From contig NZ_CP073720.1 in assembly GCF_025137375.1 (NCBI RefSeq), positions 9,386,501 through 9,450,500 on the forward strand: a stretch of 64,000 nt of DNA. Reading direction: 5' to 3'. Source of the DNA: Dactylosporangium fulvum. Lineage in GTDB: Bacteria > Actinomycetota > Actinomycetes > Mycobacteriales > Micromonosporaceae. Of this stretch, positions 16,509 to 23,837 are shown in pieces; the stretch's first letter is position 1, and every line of letters starts with the position of its first letter. The notes beneath the pieces were generated by a model, which worked only from the letters and a program-made list of their open reading frames with translations, had not been told where the DNA came from and made no database searches. The position numbers and the translations under genes are program-made.

Positions 16509-18257
16509 TCAGCTGCGAGGCGGGATCACCTGCGTGCGCTGCGTGTCGTCGTCCCCGGAGGTGGGGTTGGCGATGTTGGCAGCGGTCGGCTCCTCGCCGG
16601 ACGTCCCCAGCACGGTGGTGGCGTCCGGGTCCGCCGGCCTGTCCGCCTGGGCGGGTTGGACGTGCGGGAACGCCGCGGTGGCCTCGGGGTCCCCGGTCCG
16701 GGGTCCGGTTGTCGCCTGGGTCACGGTGCCGGTGACCTCGGGGTCCGCGGCCTGGTGGATCACCGTGGCCGTGGCGTCCGGGTCCGCGGGTGGGATGCTG
16801 CCCGTCGCTTCGGTGTCCGCCGGTGCCTCGGCGTCGGCGACGACCGCGGGCGGCGCCTCGTCCGGGGAGGCCGGGGCGAATGCCGTGGTGGCGTCGGAGC
16901 CGGCCGGCGGGAAGGCGCCCGTCTTGCCGAACGGCGAAGCCGCCTCACCCTCCGCCTGCGGCACCGGGGCGCTCTCCTGCGGCCCCGGGTGCGTGGAGGT
17001 GCCGCCCGGCCAGCCGGCCGCGGCGAAGCCCGACGGCGGCGTCGACGGGCCGCTGTCGGCCGGCGAGGCGGAGACCGGCTCGTCGGCGGCCGCGGTGGCC
17101 GGTGCGTTGTACGACGCGAACGGCGAGCTCAGCGGCGATTCGGTGGACGGCGTACCGGAGACGGGCTCACCCGTGCCGAACGACGGAGCGCCGGAAGCGG
17201 GAGCGCCGAAGCTCGGCGCCCCGGATGCCGGAGCCGTGTACGCGGGTGCGCCGGTCGCCTGGGCGCCCGTGCCCGGGGCCCCGAAGGCGGGAGCGCCGGA
17301 GGCCGGTGCGGCGTAACCCGGCGCGCCGGACGCCGGGGCGGCCGAGGTCGGCGCGGGCACCGCGGAGGTGGGCGCGGTGAACGCGGGGGCACCGGTGGAC
17401 GTGGGCTGAGCCTGCTGCGCCGGGAAGCTCTGGCTCGCGTAGCCCGCCGCCGCGGCGGCGGAGGCAACCGGGTTGCTGCCCGTCGTCTGCGGGTTGGCCC
17501 AGCCGCCGGTCTGCTGCTGGTAGCCGGGCTGTGCCGGGTAGCCCTGCGGCACCGGGACGGTCTGCGCGCCGGCCGCGTAGCCAGGTTGCTGGAAGGAGCC
17601 GGTCTGCTGCCCGTACTGCTGCTGGGCATACGGGTATCCGGGCTGGCCGTACGGATACGCCGGCTGACCGTACACACCCTGCGGCGGCTTGGCGGGTGCG
17701 TATGCGCCGAGGTAGACGCGGATGACCAGGAACAGGACGAGCCCGAGCAGCGCCAGACCGCCCAGGCGGCCCAGGAAGGCGGCGAACACGTACCCGAGAC
17801 GCACGCTGTCGGGCTGCAGGTCGCCGATGAGGCCGGCGAGCAGCAGCACCACGCCGAACAGCGCGGACACCGCGTATTCGATCAGCGCACCGAGGACGAC
17901 GAGGCGCGCCTTCGGCGCCGCCGGCTCGATGTGCGTGGCGATCAGCACCGCGAGGATCGGCAACGCGATGGTCTCCACGGAGACGAACGAGCCGAAGGAC
18001 GAGCCCGCGTTGCCCAGGAAGTCGCTGGCCAGCGACGTGAGCAGGGTGATCAGCCCGGCGAGGAGGAAGACGCCGTTCACGCCGAGCAGCACGAGAGCGA
18101 CAAGCTCCCGGTGCGGCGAGGTGAACTGACGCGCCTTCTTCTCTTCCGCGGGTTTCGGCTGAGCCACGACAGGCTGGGCCACGGATGCGTACGGCGAGGT
18201 GGCCGGCTGCGGCGAGTACGCCGCGGACGAGGTCGGGTCGGGTGGCTGGGTGCTCAC
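16509..18257 (-). CDS. Proline-rich membrane protein with repetitive C-terminal tail
   Basis: A 582-residue protein with no recognised enzymatic domain. Residues 1-50 are a hydrophilic lead. About four membrane spans follow up to residue ~185. The rest is a tail rich in Pro, Ala, Gly, Tyr, Gln and Ser (YGQPGYPYAQQ, repeated ASGAP and GAPAF units), ending in acidic segments built on DPDATT, DPEVTG and TQRTQVIPP. The GTG at 18257 follows GGGAGAG. The Thr-rich acidic ends look like possible Ser/Thr-kinase targets, which is speculation. A similar layout without obvious sequence identity occurs in the protein at 31647. Confidence 0.8.
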   Translation of the reverse strand: MSTQPPDPTSSAAYSPQPATSPYASVAQPVVAQPKPAEEKKARQFTSPHRELVALVLLGVNGVFLLAGLITLLTSLASDFLGNAGSSFGSFVSVETIALPILAVLIATHIEPAAPKARLVVLGALIEYAVSALFGVVLLLAGLIGDLQPDSVRLGYVFAAFLGRLGGLALLGLVLFLVIRVYLGAYAPAKPPQGVYGQPAYPYGQPGYPYAQQQYGQQTGSFQQPGYAAGAQTVPVPQGYPAQPGYQQQTGGWANPQTTGSNPVASAAAAAGYASQSFPAQQAQPTSTGAPAFTAPTSAVPAPTSAAPASGAPGYAAPASGAPAFGAPGTGAQATGAPAYTAPASGAPSFGAPASGAPSFGTGEPVSGTPSTESPLSSPFASYNAPATAAADEPVSASPADSGPSTPPSGFAAAGWPGGTSTHPGPQESAPVPQAEGEAASPFGKTGAFPPAGSDATTAFAPASPDEAPPAVVADAEAPADTEATGSIPPADPDATATVIHQAADPEVTGTVTQATTGPRTGDPEATAAFPHVQPAQADRPADPDATTVLGTSGEEPTAANIANPTSGDDDTQRTQVIPPRS

Positions 18258-18395
18258 TGGCTCTCCCGAAATGAACACGCGTGGATATCGCAAACAGGTC
18301 GCTCGAAGCCTAGTCCCTGCTCCCGAATCCTGCGTGCACCGGAAGACCGACGGCCCCGCGGAGAAGTGTCGTACCGGTGGGGCAGGATTGACGGC

Positions 18396-19352
18396 ATGCG
18401 GATCGTGGTTCTGGCCGGCGGCATCGGCGGCGCGCGCTTCCTGCTCGGCGTGCGCGCGGTGGCCCGGGAGGTGGGCGCCGAGGTGACGGCGGTGGTCAAC
18501 GTCGGCGACGACGTCACTCTGCACGGGCTGCGGATCTGCCCCGATCTCGACAGCGTGATGTATACGTTGGGCGGCGGCGCCGATCCGGAGCGTGGCTGGG
18601 GCCGGGTCGGTGAGACCTGGACGGTCAAGGAGGAGCTGGCGGCCTACGGTGCCGAGCCCACCTGGTTCGGTCTCGGTGACAAGGACATCGCCACGCACCT
18701 GGTGCGCACCCGGATGCTCGACGCCGGCTATCCGCTCTCCGCGGTCACCGATGCGCTGTGCGACCGCTGGCAGCCGGGCATCCGCGTCCTGCCCGCCAGC
18801 GACGACCGGGTGGAGACGCACGCGGTGGTCGAGGTCGACGGCGTGACGAAGGCGATCCACTTCCAGGAGTGGTGGATCCGCCACCGCGCGGAGTTGCCGA
18901 CGCAGCGCTTCGTGTTCGTGGGGGCCGAGACGGCCAAGCCGGCGGCGGGCGTGCTGGACGCGTTGGCCGCCGCAGATGTCGTACTAGTGGCGCCGAGCAA
19001 CCCGGTGGTCAGCGTCGCACCCATCCTCGCCGTTCCGGCCGTCCGCGAGGCGGTGGCCACCGGCAAGGCGCCCGTGGTCGGGGTGTCGCCGATCATCGGC
19101 ACCGCCCCGGTGCGCGGCATGGCCGACAAATGCCTGGCGGTGGTCGGCGTCGAGTGCAGCCCGGCCGGCGTCGGCGGCCTGTTCGGCGCCCGCAGCGCCG
19201 GCGGCGTGCTCGACGGCTGGCTGGTCGACGAGTCCGACGCGGGCGTCGAGGTGCCCGGGCTGACGGTGCACGCCAGACCGCTGTGGATGACCGACGAGGC
19301 AGCCACGGGCGCCATCGTCCGGGCCGCGCTGTCCGTGGCGGGCGTGTCATGA
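18396..19352 (+). CDS. cofD: 2-phospho-L-lactate (phosphoenolpyruvyl) transferase CofD
   Basis: A 318-residue enzyme that joins the activated LPPG/EPPG moiety to FO, giving F420-0 (or dehydro-F420-0). The N-terminal nucleotide-binding segment IVVLAGGIGGARFLLGV is diagnostic, followed by VNVGDDVTLHGLRICPDLDS. The length is typical (FbiA). The ATG at 18396 starts the frame. The stop overlaps the cofE ATG, so cofD, cofE and probably the NUDIX gene form one operon divergent from the proline-rich membrane protein. Confidence 0.95.
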   Translation: MRIVVLAGGIGGARFLLGVRAVAREVGAEVTAVVNVGDDVTLHGLRICPDLDSVMYTLGGGADPERGWGRVGETWTVKEELAAYGAEPTWFGLGDKDIATHLVRTRMLDAGYPLSAVTDALCDRWQPGIRVLPASDDRVETHAVVEVDGVTKAIHFQEWWIRHRAELPTQRFVFVGAETAKPAAGVLDALAAADVVLVAPSNPVVSVAPILAVPAVREAVATGKAPVVGVSPIIGTAPVRGMADKCLAVVGVECSPAGVGGLFGARSAGGVLDGWLVDESDAGVEVPGLTVHARPLWMTDEAATGAIVRAALSVAGVS

Positions 19353-20419
19353 CCCAGGGGTTCTCGGTGCTGCCGGTCGTCGGCATCGGCGACGTGCGCC
19401 CGGGTGCCGACCTCGCGGGTCTGATCCGGGATGCCGCGCCCTGGATCGAGGACGGCGACATTCTCGTGGTCACCAGCAAGGTGATCAGCAAGACCGAGGG
19501 GCAGCTCGTCGAGATCCCGCTCGACGAGCCGGCCCGGGAGACGGCTCGCGAGGCGGTCCTGCGCGCGGAGACGGCCCGGGTGGTCGCGCGGCGGGGTGCG
19601 ACCCGGATCGTGCAGACGCACCACGGGTTCGTGCTGGCCGCGGCCGGCATCGACGCGTCCAACGTCGACCCGACGCACCTGGTGCTGCTGCCCAAGGACC
19701 CGGACGCGTCGGCACGCTGGCTGCGCGACGAGTTCCGGGAGCGCTTCGGGCTCGCCGTCGCCGTCGTGGTCACCGACACCATGGGCCGGCCGTGGCGGCT
19801 CGGGCTCACCGACGTCGCGATCGGCGCGGCCGGGATCGACGCGCTCACCGACTATCGGGGACGCCGCGACGCGTATGGCAACGAGCTCCAGCTGACCCAG
19901 ATGGCCGTCGTCGACGAGCTGGCCGCCGCCGCCGACCTCGTGAAGGGCAAGACCGATCAGGTGCCGGTCGCGGTGGTCCGAGGACTGCCGATCCGCACCG
20001 AAGGGCACGGCACGGGAGCGGCCGAGCTGATCCGGGGCGCCGACGCCGACCTGTTCTCGCTCGGCACGGCGGAGGCCGTGGCCCGCGGGCTGCGTGTCTC
20101 GGCGGAGGTCACGGACGCCGCAGCGTTCCAGCCTGGTCCGGTGACCCTGCCCGATCTGCCGTTCCCGCGGACACGGAGCGTGATCGTTCCGGACAACACC
20201 GCAGTGGCGATCGTCGCTTGGGCGCCGGTCGGCGACCTCGCACGGGCCGTTGAGGTCGGCATGGAGATCCAGCGACTGCGGGCCGTTCTCGCTGCTGACG
20301 GCCTCGCGACAGTCTGGATCGAGGCCGGCGACGACCCTCGGCTGACGGCCGACGTGCCGGAAGGCGGCGTGCCCCTCGGCGTCCTGGCGATCGGTCGCGG
20401 TAGCCTACCGTCACTATGA
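19349..20419 (+). CDS. cofE: Coenzyme F420-0:L-glutamate ligase CofE with a short C-terminal extension
   Basis: 356 residues. Residues 1-245 are CofE (LVVTSKVISKTEG, VVVTDTMGRPWRLGLTDVAIG, ELQLTQMAVVDELA), which adds gamma-linked glutamates to F420-0. Mycobacterial FbiB is about 448 residues because of a fused nitroreductase-type domain that reduces dehydro-F420-0. Here only ~105 residues follow, apparently a shortened relative of that domain. Whether this protein or a separate one does the reduction cannot be told. Overlaps of 4 nt at both ends couple it to cofD and the NUDIX gene. Confidence 0.9.
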   Translation: MTQGFSVLPVVGIGDVRPGADLAGLIRDAAPWIEDGDILVVTSKVISKTEGQLVEIPLDEPARETAREAVLRAETARVVARRGATRIVQTHHGFVLAAAGIDASNVDPTHLVLLPKDPDASARWLRDEFRERFGLAVAVVVTDTMGRPWRLGLTDVAIGAAGIDALTDYRGRRDAYGNELQLTQMAVVDELAAAADLVKGKTDQVPVAVVRGLPIRTEGHGTGAAELIRGADADLFSLGTAEAVARGLRVSAEVTDAAAFQPGPVTLPDLPFPRTRSVIVPDNTAVAIVAWAPVGDLARAVEVGMEIQRLRAVLAADGLATVWIEAGDDPRLTADVPEGGVPLGVLAIGRGSLPSL

Positions 20420-20964
20420 CGCTGCACGACGACGCACTTGCGGTTCTGACGAGTTGGACGGCGCCGACGGCGGAGGCCGAGGCGACCCGGCAGCGGTTTC
20501 TCGGATTCGTAAGGTCCGATGCGACCACCATGTGGCGTGAGCACGCGGGCGGGCACGTGACGGCGAGCGCGCTCGTCGTCGACGCGGCGGCCGAGCGGGT
20601 CCTGCTCTGCCTGCACGGCCGGATCAAGCGCTGGGTCCAGCTCGGCGGCCACTGCGAGCCGGGCGACCTGTCGGTGGCCGGCGCCGCGCTGCGCGAGGCG
20701 ACCGAGGAGTCGGGCATCACGGGCCTGCGGATCAGCGAGGCGCCCATCGGCCTGGACGTGCACCATGTGCAGTGCTCGGGCGGCCCGTCGCTGCACTACG
20801 ACGTCCGCTACGCCGCGATCGCCCCGCCCGGCGCCGTGGAGTCGGTGAGCGCCGAGTCGACCGCGCTCGCCTGGTTCACCCCCGACGCCCTGCCCACCCC
20901 ACTGGCCGGCGCAACGGAACCCCTGGTCGCGCCGGCGCTGGCCTGGGCCAAGGGCAGCGCATAG
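20416..20964 (+). CDS. NUDIX hydrolase-family protein
   Basis: A 182-residue NUDIX protein. The Nudix box reads GHCEPGDLSVAGAALREATE followed by ESGI. It keeps the REATEE core, but the first box glutamate (G-x5-E) is aspartate. Relatives hydrolyse nucleoside diphosphates linked to another moiety; its place after cofE hints at clean-up of a GTP-linked or flavin-like intermediate, which is inference. The ATG overlaps the cofE stop. It is the last gene before the 1.6-kb repeat-rich gap. Confidence 0.85.
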   Translation: MTLHDDALAVLTSWTAPTAEAEATRQRFLGFVRSDATTMWREHAGGHVTASALVVDAAAERVLLCLHGRIKRWVQLGGHCEPGDLSVAGAALREATEESGITGLRISEAPIGLDVHHVQCSGGPSLHYDVRYAAIAPPGAVESVSAESTALAWFTPDALPTPLAGATEPLVAPALAWAKGSA

Positions 20965-21098
20965 CTTCCTGGTTCTGCCATACCTCCGGTCCGGAGCGAT
21001 TTCACGATCCGGTTGACGGAGTCGCGAGACCCTGGTGACGGCGAGGCACGACCACGGCAGCGCGGTCTGGACGGTCCAGGACAGGCGGCACGGCGAAT

Positions 21099-21164
21099 CA
21101 CCGTGGCCAGCGGATCACCCCATGGCCAGCGGATCGCACCGTGACCAGCGGATCGCACCGTGAC
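21099..21164. repeat. 19-bp tandem repeat, about 3.4 units
   Basis: Units at 21099-21117, 21118-21136 and 21137-21155, plus a partial unit to 21164. The consensus is ACCGTGACCAGCGGATCGC, with the changes concentrated at the unit ends. Confidence 0.75.
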
Positions 21165-21579
21165 CGCCGCTGCGGCACCCGCACACCCGCGGCCCCGCCC
21201 CGGGCGACCGCCCGCAGGCCCCATCTGGCGGACGCTGTCGCGGCGGACCCGCGGACGGGATACCCCCACTCCACACGGTATTCCCCAGCGGAATACCGTC
21301 CACCTACCACATCAACCGCCCGACCTTCGACCCCGCGGTGATCCACCCGGACCGGATCGTGAAACCACTCCGGTCGGTCCTGATCGCCGGAAGGATGCGG
21401 CCGCCCCGGCGAGCGACCCCGGCCACGGATTTCCACCGAGGCCGACGTTCTTGGTCGCGTCCGCCACGCCGGGCAACCGACCTCAACCGCCGCACCCTCC
21501 GGGCTCCGCCCACGTGATCGCGAACTTGTCGCAATCATGGCCAAGCGCCGGGGCGAAGCGCGCGGGATCGAGCGGCCAG

Positions 21580-21818
21580 TTTCATGATCGCGGAGCGTTT
21601 GTGCACCCCTGGAGCCTGTTGCGTAATTCGCTGGGACAGCGTTGGCGGCCCAACTACGCGCCGATCTTGGAGTTGTGGCGCCATGAACCTCCGAATTTGT
21701 CCGGATTTGTCAAGGACCACAACTCCAAGATCGGCGCGGTTGTCGGGGTTGACGCGCGCGAGGGATCCGAATTGCGCAACAGGCTCCAGGGGTGCACAAA
21801 CGCTCCGCGATCATGAAA
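21580..21818. repeat. 51-bp inverted repeat enclosing a family A palindrome
   Basis: The left arm 21580-21630 and the right arm 21768-21818 are reverse complements over 51 bases with a single mismatch (T at 21624 against C). The 137-bp interior holds family A copy 3 almost centrally. The arms contain TCATGATCGCGGA and GTGCACCCCTGGAGCC. There is no gene inside. It looks like a miniature inverted-repeat element or a palindrome inserted into a palindrome. Confidence 0.9.
21658..21737. repeat. Palindromic repeat family A, copy 3 (divergent loop)
   Basis: GCGCC plus GATCTTGGAGTTGTGG (21658-21678) pairs with 21717-21737. The 38-nt loop differs from the conserved 31-nt loop of copies 1, 2 and 4, keeping only short matches such as TTGTCCG. 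It lies inside the 51-bp inverted repeat. Confidence 0.9.
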
Positions 21819-21827
21819 CGGTGGCCG
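21788..21827. repeat. 40-nt direct repeat, first copy
   Basis: Begins AGGGGTGCAC and ends GATCATGAAACGGTGGCCG. It overlaps the right arm of the 51-bp inverted repeat and extends past it. The second copy lies at 22285-22324 and differs only in a 5-nt centre and two further bases. Confidence 0.75.
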
Positions 21828-21961
21828 AACCGCCCGACCGCGCCCCAGCCGCGGCACTCATGATTGCGGCCGCGGCGGAGCCGGGACTGTCAAGAGTCCC
21901 GCGGAGCCTCCGCGATCATGAGCGAGGGGGGTTGTCGTCACAGGTTCCGGCCGGTTTGTGG

Positions 21962-21990
21962 CCGTGATCGCGGCAAGTTCGCGATCACGG
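21962..21990. repeat. 11-bp perfect palindrome with 7-nt loop
   Basis: CCGTGATCGCG at 21962-21972 pairs with CGCGATCACGG at 21980-21990. It is a compact GATC-centred hairpin with no run of T after it. Confidence 0.7.
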
Positions 21991-22034
21991 GTGCGGCGGT
22001 TGGGCCTGGCTGGGTAGTGCGGCTGCGGTTCGTA

Positions 22035-22084
22035 GATCGAGGGAAACTTCGGGCTGCCTGGGCAGCCAGATGTTTCCGACGATC
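22035..22084. repeat. Palindromic repeat family B, copy 1
   Basis: A 50-nt imperfect palindrome. The left arm starts GATCGAGGGAAACTTCGGG and the right arm ends in GATC, with four mismatches over 24 pairs. The length, arm sequence and position of the GGGAAACTT core match the element at 60166-60215. Confidence 0.75.
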
Positions 22085-22147
22085 AAGGAACCCGGGTCAA
22101 GCCAAGCGCGGAGCACGGCCACCCCGCACCACGGGGCCACAGACGCC

Positions 22148-22240
22148 GCGGCCCGGCGTCGCGGCCCGGCGTCGCGGCCCGGCGTCGCTAAGGCACGGCC
22201 GGCCGCGCGGCCCGGCGTCGCAGGCACGCGGCCCGGCGAT
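22148..22240. repeat. GC-rich 13-mer repeats
   Basis: GCGGCCCGGCGTC occurs in perfect tandem at 22148-22160, 22161-22173 and 22174-22186, again at 22207-22219, and with one changed base at 22228-22240. Confidence 0.85.
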
Positions 22241-22259
22241 GCTTGACAAAATCCTTCAC

Positions 22260-22324
22260 AGATCACGGAAAAGTTGGTGTAGCCAGGGGTGCACTGAGTC
22301 TCCGTGATCTTGAAACGGTGGCCG
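22260..22324. repeat. Hairpin plus second copy of the 40-nt direct repeat
   Basis: AGATCACGGA at 22260-22269 pairs perfectly with 22301-22310 across a 31-nt loop. The second 40-nt direct repeat copy occupies 22285-22324 and supplies the right arm of this hairpin. Confidence 0.7.
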
Positions 22325-22580
22325 GGCCACGAGCCGCGCTCAACCGACGCACTCGTGATCGCGAACGCATAGAGATCACGGCCGGAACCCACGAAGCCAC
22401 GTCAAGCTTCCGCGATCATGAATCCGACCGGCCGGCCCGGCAGAGCGGCCCGCCGGCACGGCCTGCACGCCCGCCACGCCGTGAGACCGGCACGAGGGGA
22501 ACGGCAGTGGCCGGGCGAGCGTCTTGGGCGGGTCGCGCCCCGGCCACACCAGCCGGGGGCGCGACCCCGCATCACGACGG

Positions 22581-23690
22581 TTAGAGCAGCTCTATCGAGC
22601 CGCGCTCCTTCAAGGAGTCCACCAGCTTCTTGACGTCCTGGGCACGTGCCCGCGGGCAGATCAGCAGCGCGTCCGGGGTGTCCACGATGATCAGGTCGTT
22701 GACGCCCACCGCGGCCACCAGACGGCCCGAGTGGGGCACCACCACGATGCGCTCCGACTCCTGCATCAGCACCGTCGGCTTGGACTGGGACGATGACTCC
22801 AGCCCCAGATCGACCACCACGTTGCCCGCTGTGTCGGTCTCCAGCAGCTCACCCAGCGTGTGGAAGTCGCCGACGTCGTTCCAGCCGAAGTTGCCCGGCA
22901 CCGTGCCGACCAGGCCGGCCCGGCCGGCGCCCTCCATGACGCCGAAGTCCACGGAAATCTTGGTCAGGCCCGGCCAGATCTCGGCCAGCACCTCTTCCCG
23001 CTCCCGCGTGTCCCAGGCCTCGGCGATGCGCATCAGGCCCTCGTGCAGCGACGGCTGCTGGCGGGCGAGCTCGTCGAGGAAGACGTCGACGCGCCAGACG
23101 AACATCCCCGCATTCCACAGGTATTCGCCCGACTCGACGTATCGCTTGGCGACATCGAGGACCGGCTTCTCGGCGAACTCGGCAACCTTGCACACGTCGC
23201 CGGTGCCGGTGGGCTCGCCGACGTGCAGGTAACCGTAGCCGGTCTCCGGATGGGTCGGCGTGATGCCGATCGTCATCAAGAGGCCGTCCTCGGCGCCCTG
23301 GATCGCCTTGGTGAGCGTCTCGGTGAAGGCCGGCACGTCGCGGACCAGCTGGTCGGCGGCGAAGGCCCCCATGACGGCGTGCGGGTCGCGGCGGGCGATC
23401 ACGGCCGCCGCCAGGCCGATCGCCGCGCAGGAGTCGCGCGGGGTCGGCTCGACAAGGATGTTGCCCTCAGGCAGGCCGGGCAGCTGCCGGGCCACGGCGG
23501 CTGCGTGCGCCACCCCGGTGACCACAAATGTCGTCTCCGGTGCCGCAAGCGCCTCCAAGCGGCCATACGTCGCCTGGAGCAGCGACAACGGCGTGCCGGT
23601 GAGCGCGTGGAGGAACTTCGGATGACCGGCTCGCGACAGCGGCCAGAGCCGCGTGCCACTGCCACCTGCAGGAATCACCGCGTAGAACAC
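22581..23690 (-). CDS. manC: Mannose-1-phosphate guanylyltransferase
   Basis: A 369-residue nucleotidyltransferase that makes GDP-mannose from GTP and mannose 1-phosphate. It opens FYAVIPAGGSGTRLWPLSRA, the pyrophosphorylase signature. It continues with VEPTPRDSCAAIGLAAA, the FAEKP motif and GNFGWNDVGDFHTLGEL, all standard for the type II-like ManC core without an isomerase domain. The GTG at 23690 puts the signature at the N-terminus; an ATG at 23747 would add 19 residues of poor character. It precedes nothing on its strand but the repeat-rich gap. GDP-mannose feeds mannosylated cell-envelope glycans. Confidence 0.92.
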   Translation of the reverse strand: MFYAVIPAGGSGTRLWPLSRAGHPKFLHALTGTPLSLLQATYGRLEALAAPETTFVVTGVAHAAAVARQLPGLPEGNILVEPTPRDSCAAIGLAAAVIARRDPHAVMGAFAADQLVRDVPAFTETLTKAIQGAEDGLLMTIGITPTHPETGYGYLHVGEPTGTGDVCKVAEFAEKPVLDVAKRYVESGEYLWNAGMFVWRVDVFLDELARQQPSLHEGLMRIAEAWDTREREEVLAEIWPGLTKISVDFGVMEGAGRAGLVGTVPGNFGWNDVGDFHTLGELLETDTAGNVVVDLGLESSSQSKPTVLMQESERIVVVPHSGRLVAAVGVNDLIIVDTPDALLICPRARAQDVKKLVDSLKERGSIELL

Positions 23691-23837
23691 GGCCCAATCA
23701 TGCCCAGGAGAGGGCACCTTCCAACAACTCGACGGTGTCGTGTCCATTACCAAAATCGCCTGGCTCGGTTTCAGAAGGTGACGTCAAGCGCCGACATGGC
23801 GTGACGGGTGAGAATGGTGTGAGTGCCGGCGGCGCCG

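Larger units (their letters stand above)
20965..22580. other. Repeat-rich gene-free region
   Basis: About 1.6 kb between convergent genes (NUDIX and manC). Open frames here show no family signature and are interrupted by inverted and tandem repeats. It contains a 19-bp tandem repeat, a 51-bp inverted repeat enclosing repeat family A copy 3, four copies of TCCGCGATCATGA, a 40-nt direct repeat, a family B palindrome and a GC-rich 13-mer array, each listed separately. Its local composition, with AT-richer patches around GATC, differs from the flanking genes. Confidence 0.7.

Noticed and set aside
21099-22240. CRISPR array.
   Set aside because: Repeat units of 13 or 19 bp are directly tandem with no unique spacers, and no cas gene is present.
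20965-22580. Open frames of 110-220 codons in the repeat-rich gap.
   Set aside because: They cross inverted repeats, are Arg/Pro-rich, lack recognisable domains and RBSs, and overlap each other on both strands.
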